Source: Atlantibacter subterraneus
Lineage (GTDB): Bacteria > Pseudomonadota > Gammaproteobacteria > Enterobacterales > Enterobacteriaceae
Assembly: GCF_007570865.1 (NCBI RefSeq)
Contig: NZ_VLPS01000001.1
Coordinates: 992,001 to 1,056,000, forward strand
Direction of reading: 5' to 3'
Length of the DNA: 64,000 nt
Shown here piece after piece: positions 1 to 9,800 of the stretch. A program made the position numbers and the translations under genes. The first letter of the stretch is position 1. Each line of letters opens with the position of its first letter. Under the pieces are notes generated by a model, which was not told the DNA's origin, ran no database searches, and saw only the letters and a list, made by a program, of their open reading frames with translations.

Positions 1-25
1 CGGCTAACGCCGGTGCGCTTTTTTT
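1..25 (+). terminator. Right half of a rho-independent terminator
   Basis: Bases 10-18 (CCGGTGCGC) followed by a seven-T run look like the 3' arm and tail of a terminator hairpin. The loop would be bases 4-9 and the rest of the 5' arm lies outside the window. It would end a plus-strand gene located left of the window. Inferred because only half the stem is visible. Confidence 0.55.
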
Positions 26-323
26 ATGCCCGAATGTCTTCCATCAAAATTTTTGCCTGCCTGAGTAAATAAACCAGCTGATGGTTTTCCTTACAGATCA
101 GCATCTCAATCGCCACGTTCTGCAACTCCTGCTTGCCGTAGGTCATCCCGATAAACTGAATATCCGCGCCGAGCTGCAAGCGCAGTAAATAGGGCGGCTT
201 TCCGGCATCAAACCGATGTACTTCCTGAAGCGCGATTTGAGTTTCATGACTTAACAAGGTGAAATCACCTGACTGATACAGGCAAAGCAATAACTGCGCA
301 CAGCGGGGAGGGCGCGTATCCAT
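24..323 (-). CDS. Uncharacterised small protein (99 aa)
   Basis: I do not recognise this protein. It is cytosolic by appearance: no signal peptide or membrane segment, mixed charge, leucine-rich, three cysteines. The ATG at 323 is preferred over the in-frame TTG six bases upstream, because an AAGGG ribosome-binding site sits six bases before the ATG. It lies downstream of the FidL-like gene on the same strand but about 100 bases away, so it may or may not be cotranscribed with the membrane-regulator pair. Its stop codon sits in the T tail of the terminator at the window edge, so the gene to the left is convergent. Function unknown. Confidence 0.6.
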   Translation of the reverse strand: MDTRPPRCAQLLLCLYQSGDFTLLSHETQIALQEVHRFDAGKPPYLLRLQLGADIQFIGMTYGKQELQNVAIEMLICKENHQLVYLLRQAKILMEDIRA

Positions 324-427
324 TTTCAACCCTTCGCTTTACGTTAACGGGATTAGGGCAACGATTTTAGCCTGATGAATTGTCACATGAAACTTAAGGT
401 TAATTTTTCAGAAAATTATATAAATCG

Positions 428-895
428 CTAACCGGTTTTTTTGCAGAAGAATACCGGGGCATCATTGCGTAAAAACAGGTAGGCTTCAGGGTTAATTTTT
501 ATCAGCGTTAACGCGATAGCCATATCCCGGTGAAAAATCACGTCAGGGAGAAAAAGCGGAATGCGATCGTAGGCAGGAGAATGATGACTCTCTTCATTGG
601 CGACAATGACTAATTTTTTATCTACGTTCCAGAAGTAAAATCCGAAGGTATTGTTAACGGTTTGCTCATCCCGATCGCGACGACTAAATTTTCCGGTAGC
701 ACTGTATTTTCCAAGCTGCCCCTCAAATTCGAAGGCATTATCACTTACCAGTGCGCCATTCTGGTTAAAAACAGTGATTTTATTCTGGCAGGAAAAATGG
801 GTTTGTTGGTAATGGGCTTCCAGAGCCAGGAATCCGGTTATTGCGCCTAATAACGCTGCCACGCCCCAGAGCGCTTTTGACACATTAATTTTCAT
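428..895 (-). CDS. FidL-like single-pass membrane protein, partner of the ToxR-like regulator
   Basis: A 155-residue protein with one N-terminal hydrophobic segment (about residues 5-24) followed by a soluble, presumably periplasmic domain with two cysteines (near residues 35 and 150) that could form a disulfide. Size, topology and position directly after a membrane winged-helix regulator match FidL/ToxS-type partners, which in ToxR-like systems stabilise or tune the periplasmic sensor domain. The start at 895 was chosen because the longer frame (to 961) would lie wholly inside the upstream gene; from 895 the overlap is 11 bases, implying translational coupling. FidL sits beside marT and the autotransporter misL in Salmonella SPI-3, so the association with an adhesin is consistent. 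Function is by family analogy. Confidence 0.7.
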   Translation of the reverse strand: MKINVSKALWGVAALLGAITGFLALEAHYQQTHFSCQNKITVFNQNGALVSDNAFEFEGQLGKYSATGKFSRRDRDEQTVNNTFGFYFWNVDKKLVIVANEESHHSPAYDRIPLFLPDVIFHRDMAIALTLIKINPEAYLFLRNDAPVFFCKKTG

Positions 896-1754
896 TGTCT
901 GAAGCCTCTTCGTACAAGAAATTCTGGCAAACCGCATTTTTATCGGCAATCTGTTTATCACATTTTATCAACATACTCATTTCGTACTGGCGATTAAAAG
1001 TAAGCCAGGCCATTTCGCCCGGTTGACAGGTCATGCCACTTAACCTTGCCATGGTTTCAAATTTGGCTTTGCTAATGTCTACGCCATGGTAGGACGAAAA
1101 CACCTGGCAATTATTTATCTTACCGATGTCCATATAATCCTTGAAAAATGCATTGCCATGCCCCTGAGAGCCATAAAATACACAAAGCCAGTAAACAAAA
1201 AAAACGCTTATCAGGCCAGGCAGGATAAAGAAAAAAAATTTATTGCGAATCAGCTTGTGTAAAACAGAGGGGGAAGAGGTTAAACGATTTTCTGGTTTGT
1301 GTTCTTCAACCGTAAAGGGTTCAAGAGAAAAGGGCGGCGCTGCTTTTAATGTGGAGGTTAAATGAGAATGGGGATTGTTTTCAAATTCCGTTAAATCGCC
1401 TAACTCTTTTTGGGTATTAACAATCAGGCGCGCCGCTATTTTTACACCTTGTTTAGGAATGGTCTTAATGACTTCTTCTTCCAGTCCTGCCGATTTAAAT
1501 GCCTTTCTGATTAAGGCAATATTCTGATAAAGCGTATTGGGCGTAACCAGTGCGCCATTCTTTTCCCATATCTCTTCGAATAAAACCTTTTGGCTCACCA
1601 CCTGATTATTGTTTTGCAATAACAGAAGCAAACACTGGCTGCTTGGGGTATGCAGAACAACAGGCTTAGTGTTGTCATTAACGGGACAGAGAGTGTTACT
1701 GTCCGGCGTGAAGATCACTTTATCATTAATGATATAAATGGCGTTATCACTCAT
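885..1754 (-). CDS. ToxR/CadC/MarT-like membrane-anchored winged-helix regulator
   Basis: A 289-residue one-component regulator. Residues about 1-110 form an OmpR/PhoB-type winged helix (hydrophobic helix around LLLLLQNNN, then VLFEEIWEK, then a recognition helix near NTLYQNIALIRKAF and the wing TIPKQGVKI). A variable linker (110-170) leads to one transmembrane helix (about 173-193, FFFILPGLISVFFVYWL) and a roughly 95-residue periplasmic domain with four cysteines. This layout is that of ToxR, CadC and Salmonella MarT, which sense the periplasm and bind DNA from the membrane. A FidL-like gene overlaps its 3' end. A sigma70-like promoter is visible 33-61 bases upstream. The likely target is the adhesin operon at 3-12 kb (inference from position). 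Confidence 0.82.
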   Translation of the reverse strand: MSDNAIYIINDKVIFTPDSNTLCPVNDNTKPVVLHTPSSQCLLLLLQNNNQVVSQKVLFEEIWEKNGALVTPNTLYQNIALIRKAFKSAGLEEEVIKTIPKQGVKIAARLIVNTQKELGDLTEFENNPHSHLTSTLKAAPPFSLEPFTVEEHKPENRLTSSPSVLHKLIRNKFFFFILPGLISVFFVYWLCVFYGSQGHGNAFFKDYMDIGKINNCQVFSSYHGVDISKAKFETMARLSGMTCQPGEMAWLTFNRQYEMSMLIKCDKQIADKNAVCQNFLYEEASDNEN

Positions 1755-1786
1755 AACTGTATATTTCTAAATAAAAAATTACTTTG

Positions 1787-1815
1787 AGCATAGCTAACAA
1801 AAGCGTCAGATTCAA
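1787..1815 (-). promoter_or_regulatory. Sigma70-like promoter of the ToxR-like gene
   Basis: On the minus strand TTGAAT (1815-1810) and TATGCT (1792-1787) are separated by exactly 17 bases. The predicted transcript would start near 1780, giving a leader of about 25 bases to the ATG at 1754. Confidence 0.55.
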
Positions 1816-2379
1816 TATCGGGTAAAAATCTGAATAAGATTTTTTTAATATAAAAATCATGTAGTTATGAGATTTGAACGGTTTGCAAATATGCAGCAAT
1901 CAGCCCTGGTAATTTAAATTATTATTTATCAATGGGTTAGGTGTGATTCAGTTTAAATCAAATAACTTCACTCACGGAATATTCCCGTTAACGTTAGGGT
2001 GTGCTCGTCGACTCGATGGCTAACTTTATAGTCGTTGAGACGCCAACAGGTATCTGGAAACAAGGTGATTGTAATGCTGGCGGGACCTTAACACGCTGAG
2101 CAAGCAAACCCATCAAACCGGTTGCATAAGATTTTTACCGATAATCAGGAGGTGTTTACTGGCAAAAACAAATGCTTAAAACAAATATAAGTTTTAAAAA
2201 CTGCAAGAAGCGCTTATTTCGTTAGTAACGGTTGATGACGACGATAATGACGAAATTTAGTGTTTTTCACTATAGGGATAGTGGCGGGTGGTTTTTTTAA
2301 CTGGACAGACTGAAAGGTCAAGGGGAAGTGCGCAAAAAAAGCATATGAAAGGGAGGGGTTACAGATATTACCGCCTGTA
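1816..2379. other. AT-rich intergenic region between two regulator genes
   Basis: Together with the flanking promoters this is part of a 729-base gap between divergently transcribed regulators. It is AT-rich, with A/T runs near 1840-1860 and 1910-1930, as is typical for H-NS-silenced accessory DNA. I see no convincing ORF, RNA gene or strong hairpin. Binding sites for one or both regulators are likely here but cannot be assigned. Confidence 0.5.
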
Positions 2380-2407
2380 TTGAAACTGAATGTTCGGGAT
2401 CTATAAT
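2380..2407 (+). promoter_or_regulatory. Sigma70-like promoter of the winged-helix regulator at 2484
   Basis: TTGAAA (2380-2385), a 16-base spacer and a consensus TATAAT (2402-2407). The predicted start near 2414 gives a leader of about 70 bases before the ATG at 2484. Confidence 0.6.
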
Positions 2408-2483
2408 CGCCCAATAAAAAGTGAGGTTTTAATTGAGTAGGCTTGAACACCTTTACTGGATTAATACACCAGGGAAAACTGTT

Positions 2484-2900
2484 ATGAACTATCAACTTTA
2501 TGGCTTCCTGATCGGCAGAGACATTCACTTCGATATTGAGAATAGATGTCTTTATCGCTTATCTGCAAGCGGCGCAGAAAAGAATCTCATCTTTGGGACG
2601 ATTTACTTTAACGACACCATGATGAATTTATTTCTTTATCTGTTGAGCCATGCGCGCCAGAAAGAGGTATCCAAGGACGAGTTGCTAAAAAAAATCTGGG
2701 AAGATCACGATCTCAGTCCATCAACGCAACGTTTGTGGCAGGTGCTTAACGGCTTAAATAAAAAATTGAGCTTGTTGGGTATTCCTGAGGGCTTTATCCA
2801 TTACGTAAAAGGTAAAGGATATGTCATTGAGCATCGTGATATTACGCCGCTTTATTATAAAAAGAGTTCTGAATATATAGATGATAAGAGCATCGCATAA
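2484..2900 (+). CDS. Cytosolic winged-helix (OmpR/ToxR-type) transcriptional regulator
   Basis: A 138-residue protein. Residues about 40-115 match the OmpR/PhoB winged-helix fold: NLFLYLLSHARQ, then DELLKKIWEDHDLSPSTQRLWQVLNGLNKKL as helices 2-3, and a wing ending IHYVKGKGYVI. Unlike the regulator at 885-1754 it has no transmembrane helix and no periplasmic domain. The start at 2484 is preferred to the upstream in-frame TTG at 2433, which has no adjacent ribosome-binding site; the protein then begins MNYQLYGFLIG. The N-terminal 35 residues are unassigned. It lies just before the adhesin operon on the same strand and is the best candidate for its local activator or antagonist; that role is inferred. 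Confidence 0.78.
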   Translation: MNYQLYGFLIGRDIHFDIENRCLYRLSASGAEKNLIFGTIYFNDTMMNLFLYLLSHARQKEVSKDELLKKIWEDHDLSPSTQRLWQVLNGLNKKLSLLGIPEGFIHYVKGKGYVIEHRDITPLYYKKSSEYIDDKSIA

Positions 2901-2983
2901 GCGGGTTTGGCATCAGAATAGACATTAATACGTTAGCACAACCATTTGGCTTTATCTTTTTGCGACCTTGTCGCTGAAACGGA

Positions 2984-3019
2984 TTGAATACGCACGCCAT
3001 GATTTTTTAAAAAATCATG
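2984..3019 (+). promoter_or_regulatory. Perfect 22-bp palindrome overlapping a candidate promoter
   Basis: Bases 2998-3019 are a perfect inverted repeat (left half CATGATTTTTT, right half its complement) with no spacer. A TTGAAT at 2984-2989 is 17 bases upstream of a weak TTAAAA (3007-3012) inside the palindrome, so a dimeric regulator bound there would sit on the -10 region. The next gene begins at 3056. Alternatively the hairpin with its T run could act as a weak terminator of the upstream regulator gene. The palindrome is direct observation; the operator role is inferred. Confidence 0.5.
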
Positions 3020-3055
3020 TGGAGCACTATTTTCTTCTGACAGGTATTTGATTAT

Positions 3056-3820
3056 ATGAATAAGGCATTTAATACAGTGCCTTCTCTCCGCTCGCCCTAT
3101 GGCTGCGTGAAGAAGGCGTTAAGCGTAATGCTGGTGAGCTCACTGGCAATATTTAGTCATTGCGCGTTAGCTTCAGATCAAACCAGTAATAAACCATCGG
3201 TAACACAGGTTATCGATACGAAAGCTATTTATGCTCAAGCGATTAATGATTTTTTTGCTGGGCGTAACCGTGAAGCCCAAAAGGGTTACGAACGTCTGGG
3301 CAATACTGAATATGCCGCCATCAGTGCCGTGCCTGCCGCCGTTAATCTGGTTGCGCTGGGGCAATATTCCGAGGCGCAAAAAGCCTTTGCGAATATAAAA
3401 AATAGCTCAAGTGTGCGCGACAGAGAATATGCGCAACTTTGGGATTTATGGCTAACCGCTAAACAGTGGAAAGGTAGCGATAAAGAATTAAACAAGGAAT
3501 TAAAACGCCTGGTGTATTCGCAAACCTGGCATCTTCCCTTCGAAAAATCCATCGCCGGGTTATACGCCGGGCGAGAGACCGTGGATAGCGTGTTTAGCGC
3601 GGTATCCGCATTTAATGCCGACGCAGCGCAGCAGCAGGACGCGCGGGCGGAAGCAACCTTCTTTGCAGGGGGATACCTGCAAAACGTTAAGCATAACAGC
3701 GCGTCAGCAAAGCAACTGTTTAACGACAATCTCAGCAAGCTTAATAGCGTCTCGCTTGAACGACCGTTTATCGATCGCGAATGCGCCTCGTTAAACAAGC
3801 TTACCCATCAAAGTAAATAA
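3056..3820 (+). CDS. Exported helical-repeat (TPR-like) protein encoded before the adhesin
   Basis: A 254-residue protein with a long N-terminal export signal: basic region to KK near residue 20, hydrophobic core MLVSSLAIFSHC, and a probable signal peptidase I site after ALA near residue 40. The mature part is alpha-helical with TPR-like pairs (AINDFFAGRNREAQKGYERL, then VNLVALGQYSEAQKAFANI), so a periplasmic scaffold or chaperone is plausible. I do not recognise a named family. It ends 38 bases before the adhesin ORF with no terminator between and is probably cotranscribed with it. A helper role in adhesin export is inferred from position only. Confidence 0.65.
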   Translation: MNKAFNTVPSLRSPYGCVKKALSVMLVSSLAIFSHCALASDQTSNKPSVTQVIDTKAIYAQAINDFFAGRNREAQKGYERLGNTEYAAISAVPAAVNLVALGQYSEAQKAFANIKNSSSVRDREYAQLWDLWLTAKQWKGSDKELNKELKRLVYSQTWHLPFEKSIAGLYAGRETVDSVFSAVSAFNADAAQQQDARAEATFFAGGYLQNVKHNSASAKQLFNDNLSKLNSVSLERPFIDRECASLNKLTHQSK

Positions 3821-3858
3821 GGAAATGGCTTTTCCGAAAGGAATGGCAGGAGTTTGAT

Positions 3859-6800
3859 ATGAATAAAATTTATCGGATTGTCTGGAATCCCGCTTTGCAG
3901 GCGTGGGTTGCGGTCAGCGAATTCGCGAAAGCGAAAGGGAAAGGGAAAGTGGGGCGCACCGGTTTAAGCGCGACGGCGGCAGGTGTTATTGGCGCGGTTG
4001 CGCTTTCAATGACGCCAGTTGAAGATGCCCGAGCGTATACGGCGGCGGGGGGTAATGACAGTGCAGTAGGTGGCAACATTGCTATCGGTGGTGGAACAAT
4101 TGCAGCAGCAGTTCCAAATGCATGGTCAATGGGGGCTAACCTGGCGATTGGTGAAAATGCTATTGCAGGTGATGGATCTTTATATACCAGCGCAACTAAC
4201 CCCGCTAACACCCAAGCTGGTGGTTCCATTGCTTTGGGGACCGCGGCTCAGGCAAAAGGGGTTCATGCTGTTGCTATCGGTTTAGATTCTAAGGCAGCGG
4301 GTAACTGGTCGGCAGCATTGGGGCCTCATGCTATCGCAACAGGATCAAGTTCTGTGGCCTTAGGTGACTATACAAACTCTACTGGCTGGAGCTCGTCGGC
4401 TATAGGGGCCTATGCTAACGCTTCTTCGGAAGGTAGCGTTGCATTGGGTTATTTGTCCAGTGCAGTGGGAAATTCAGGTATAGCAGTTGGCACCAACTCT
4501 AAAGCTAATTCAACAAACTCAGTATCAATAGGTAATGCATCCTCAGTTTCCGCTGTGGATGGCGTAGCAATTGGTTCATTTTCGAATTCTTCACGCGGTG
4601 CAGGTTCTGCGGGCTATGCTCCTTCCGAAGCATCTTCAGCACAGAAAGCAGCGATCGCAGCCACTACTTCCACTCGCGGTGCAGTAGATATTGGTAGCCG
4701 TCAGATCACCAGCGTTGCCGCAGGCACAATGGATAATGATGCAGTCAACGTCGCGCAACTGAAGTCCGTTGAAGGCCTGGCCACCTCAGGTTGGAACGTG
4801 ACAGACGCGGCTGGCAATACGGCAAACATTGGACCTAATGGCAAAGTCACCTTTAAAGGCGATACCAATATTGCCGTAGCACAAGCCGGTGCGACTGATG
4901 CCGGTGTGGTAAATGTCCAGTTGAACAAAAATCTGGATCTAACCGCTACAGGTAGCGTAACGACCGGTAACAGCAAGCTGGATAATTCTGGTCTGGTCAT
5001 TACGGGCGGCCCGAGCGTTACTACGGCTGGTGTTAACGCTGGCGGTAAGAAAATCACCAACGTGGCTCCGGGCACCATTTCTTCCACCAGTACGGATGCC
5101 ATCAACGGCAGCCAGCTGAAAGATCTGGCTGACACCCCGCTGAACTTTGCCGGTAACACAGGCTCCACGGCAAAAGTTCTTGGCAGCACCATGACCATTA
5201 AAGGCGGTAAAACCACAGCAGGTACCTATTCTGACAAGAATATGAACACTGTGGTGGATGCATCCGGTAACCTGAATATTCAGATGGCGGATAATCCGGT
5301 GTTTACCAGCGTGGTGGCTACCGATGGTACCAACACAACCACAATGGCGGCGAACGGCTTGACCGTAACGGGTGGCCCGAGCGTAACTACTACCGGCATT
5401 AACGCTGGCGGTAAGAAAATCACCAACGTGGCTCCGGGCACCATTTCTTCCACCAGTATGGATGCCATCAACGGCAGCCAGCTGAAAGATCTGGCCGACA
5501 CCCCGCTGAACTTTGCCGGTAACACGGGCACCACGGCAAAAGTTCTCGGCAGCACCATGACCATTAAAGGCGGTAAAACCACAGCAGGTACCTATTCTGA
5601 CAAGAATATGAACACCGTGGTGGATGCATCCGGCAACCTGAATATTCAGATGGCGGATAACCCGGTATTCAACACTATCATTGCTACCGATGGTACCAAC
5701 ACCACTACCGTTGCAGCCGATGGTGTGACTGTGGCTGGCGGCCCAAGTATGACCACTGGTGGCATCAATGGTGGCGGTAAAAAAGCAAGAAATATCGCTG
5801 CTGGCGACATATCTTCCACCAGTATGGATGCCATCAACGGTAGCCAACTGTGGGAAACTAACGAAAACGTCACCAATATCACCAACACTGTGAATCACTT
5901 CGCGGGCGATCAGAGCGATTCCTATACCGAAATCAATGGTCGCGGGATTCGTTATGTTCGTACCAATGACAAAGGTCTGCCGGTACTGGATGCCTTCGCC
6001 AACGGTCAGGGCAGCACGGCGGTGGGTTACAACGCCCGTTCAAAAGGCCTGAACAGCCTGGCGCTGGGTCGTGACGCACAGTCTATCAATAATGGTGATG
6101 TGGCATTGGGTTCTGGTTCCGTAACTGATGTTGCTGTGGCCACTGCTGGCGTAAAAATCAACGATAAGGATTATGCCTTTGCCGGTGTTAATCCGTTGAG
6201 CACCGTCTCTGTGGGCAGCGTGGGTAAAGAGCGCACCATCACCAATGTGGCGGCGGGGCGTATCCTGGCAGACAGCACTGACGCGATTAACGGTTCACAA
6301 CTGTTCGCCACCAACTCAGCTATCGATACGCTGGATAAAGGCGCGGTGAAATATGATGTGATCATCAATGCGGACGGTTCCAAAACCGTTAACTACAACA
6401 GCGTAACCCTGGGCGGCGATACCTACGACAACTCCACCCATACTGGCGGTACCACTATCACTAACGTGGCTTACGGTGTTGAAGGTGACGACGCGGTTAA
6501 CGTCGACCAACTGGAAGAAACGGTCGAAGCTGCGAAAACCCGTTACTACAGCGTGAACGATAACGGCGTAATCGGCGCAAACTACTACAACGACGGCGCG
6601 ACAGGTGTCAATGCGCTTGCTGCTGGCGTAGGGGCTTCTGCTACCGGTAGCGGTTCTATTGCAATGGGTAGTGCTGCCAAAGCGGCAGCCGGGCGTGATG
6701 CGATTGCTTTAGGCACCAATGCGACTGTTGATGTTCCGGTCTGGACTTCAGGTATTGCTATTGGTCCAAATGCGCAAACTAAAATTGCTTTCGGCGTGTC

Positions 6801-9800
6801 GATGGGTGAAAACGCATCAGTTACTGTCGCTGATGGCCAACCGGCTGCCGATGGCGGTGTAGCAATTGGTCACAATGCTAAGTCGCTGAACAGTCGCTTT
6901 GCGGAAAATGGATCTACTACGTCTACTGCCGTTGGTAATGGCGCTGAAGCTGATGCGGGTTCTTCATCCTTCGGCGAATGGGCGCGCGCGCATTCCTTAA
7001 TGGGTACTGCTATTGGTTCCGGCACTACCGTTAATGGTGACCGTTCTACTGCTGTTGGTGCGACGGCTTCTACTGATGCTGCTGATGCTACCGCTTTGGG
7101 TTACGGAGCAAAAGCAAACATCGCCGGTGGCGTTGCGCTGGGTACCGGGTCGGTAGCGAAAACCGCTGCGGATAAAGCTGGCTATTTACCTGAAGGTATC
7201 TCGGAAGCTGCGGCTCTGGCAATTAATGCCACAACCAGCACTCTGGGTGCGGTCAGCGTGGGCGATGCGGAAACCGGCAAATTCCGTCAAATCACCGGTG
7301 TTGCAGCAGGTACGGAAGATTCTGACGCGGTTAACGTCGCGCAGCTCTCTGCACTGTCGCAAAAAACCACCGTTCTTGACGATCGCGCTGTGAAATATGA
7401 CGAGATCGTAAACCCGGACGGTTCCAAAACCGTTAACTACAACAACGTGACCATGGGCGGGGATACCTACGACAACTCCACTCATATCGGCGGCACCACC
7501 ATCACTAACGTGGCGGACGGTAAAGCGCCTAGCGATGCGGTTAACTTCTCTCAGCTGACGGAAACTAACAACAACGTTACCAATATCACCAACACCGTGA
7601 ATCACTTCGCGGGCGATCAGACCGAGGATTACACCATAATCAACGGTCGCGGCATTCGCTATGTTCGTACCAACGATGCAGATCTGCCATTACTGGACGC
7701 GTTTGCCAACGGTCAGGGCAGCACGGCGGTGGGTTACAACGCCCGTTCAAAAGGCCTGAACAGCCTGGCGCTGGGTCGTGACGCACAGTCTCTCAATGAT
7801 GGTGACGTGGCATTGGGTTCTGGTTCCGTAACTGATGTTGCTGTGGCTACCGCCAGCGTAAAAATCAACGATAAAGATTATGCCTTTGCGGGTGTAAATC
7901 CGTTGAGTACCGTCTCCGTGGGTAGCCTGGGTAACGAGCGCACCATCACCAACGTGGCAGCGGGTCGTATCCTGGCAGACAGCACTGACGCGATTAACGG
8001 TTCACAACTGTTCGCCACCAACTCAGCTATCGATACGCTGGATAAAGGCGCGGTGAAATATGATGTGATCATTAATGCGGACGGCTCCAAAACCGTTAAC
8101 TACAACAGCGTGACCATGGGTGGGGACACCTACAACAACGAGACGCACATCGGCGGCACCACCATCACTAACGTGGCGGACGGTGTGGCTCCGAGCGATG
8201 CGGTTAACTTCTCGCAGTTGACTGAAACTAATAACACCATCAACAACATCTACACCACGGGTACCAAGTACTTCCACGCCAATTCAACCGGGGATGACTC
8301 TCAGGCTGTAGGGCTGGATTCCGTAGCCATCGGTATGGGCGCCGTGTCTAACCACGCGAATGATATCGCGCTGGGCGCTGGCTCTGTTACCGAAGCGGCG
8401 GTTGGCACCAGCAGCGTGACCATCAACGGCCTGGGCTATCACTTTGCCGGTGTTGATCCGCTGAGCACCGTTTCTGTGGGTAGCCGTGGTAAAGAACGCA
8501 CCATTACCAATGTGGCTGCGGGACGTATCACTAGCGACAGCACCGATGCGATTAACGGTTCACAACTCTACGCAACCAACTCCGCTATTGAAGTGCTGGA
8601 TAAAGGTTCCGTGAAATATGATGTGAACGTTGACGGTTCTGTGAACTACAACAGCGTTACCATGGGTGGCGATACTTACAACAGCATCACCAAAACCGGC
8701 GGTACCCGTATTAAGAACGTTGCTTACGGTATTGATATGGGGGATGCGGTGAACGTTCAGCAACTGACTGACGCGACCACCAACATCTATAACAACGGGA
8801 CCAAATACTTCCACGCGACCTCCGAAAAAGCGGATTCCGTGGCAACCGGCATGGACTCTATTGCAGTAGGACCGAATGCGCAGTCTCTGGGTAACGGCTC
8901 CATCGCCATGGGCGATGAAGCTAAATCCACTGGCGCAGGCAGTGCGGCGATTGGTCAGGGTGCTCAAACCCTGGGTGACAACAGCGTGGCCATGGGTACT
9001 GGCGCTATTGCTAACAATGCTAACGATGTGGCATTGGGCGCAGGCTCGGTTACTCAGGCAGCGGTCGCCACCACCAGCGTAACCATTAACGGTGATACCT
9101 ATGCTGTGGCGGGTAATAACCCAACCAGCACGGTGAGCGTAGGCAGCGAAGGCAACGAACGTACTATCACTAACGTCGCGGCGGGCCGTATCACGGCTGA
9201 CAGCACCGACGCAGTGAACGGTTCCGAGCTGTACGCGACCAACCAGTCCATCGAGAAGATCTCCGGTGATGTCTACAACTTGGATCAGGGTAGCGTGAAG
9301 TACGAAACCAACGTTGACGGTTCCGTGAACTACAACAAAGTCATTATGGGCGGGGATACCTACGACAACTCTACCCATACTGGTGGTACCACCATCACTA
9401 ACGTTGCCAACGGCGTTGACCCGAGCGACGCAGTGAACAAGTACCAGTTGGATCAGGTTGATCAGCACGTGACCAATATCTCTAACGGCACTGACGGTAT
9501 GTTCCAGGTGAATAACACCAGCGATCTGCCGAAACCAACGCCGACCGGTAAAGATTCAACTGCCGGTGGTGCGGGCGCGATTGCCAGCGGGGATTACAGC
9601 ACCTCTATCGGAGCTAACTCGAAGTCTACCCATAACAACTCTGTTGCGCTGGGTTACAACTCGGTTACCGATCGTGATAACAGTGTCTCGATGGGCTCTG
9701 CCGGTAATGAACGTCAGGTCACTAACGTTGCTGCCGGTACGGCGGACACCGATGCTGCTAACGTTGGCCAGCTGAAACAGGGTGTAAACAACTCTTATCA

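Noticed and set aside
2214..2528. 104-codon minus-strand frame in the regulator intergenic region
   Set aside because: It overlaps the promoter and start of the winged-helix gene, has no ribosome-binding site and no protein-like pattern.
4939..5898. Long minus-strand open frame (about 319 codons) and several similar ones inside the adhesin gene
   Set aside because: They are antisense to a clearly coding, repeat-rich gene and copy its repeats; the histidine/valine-rich product resembles no protein.
5003..8217. CRISPR-like repeat array
   Set aside because: Repeats are 366 and about 650 bp, coding and in frame, with no short repeat-spacer structure.
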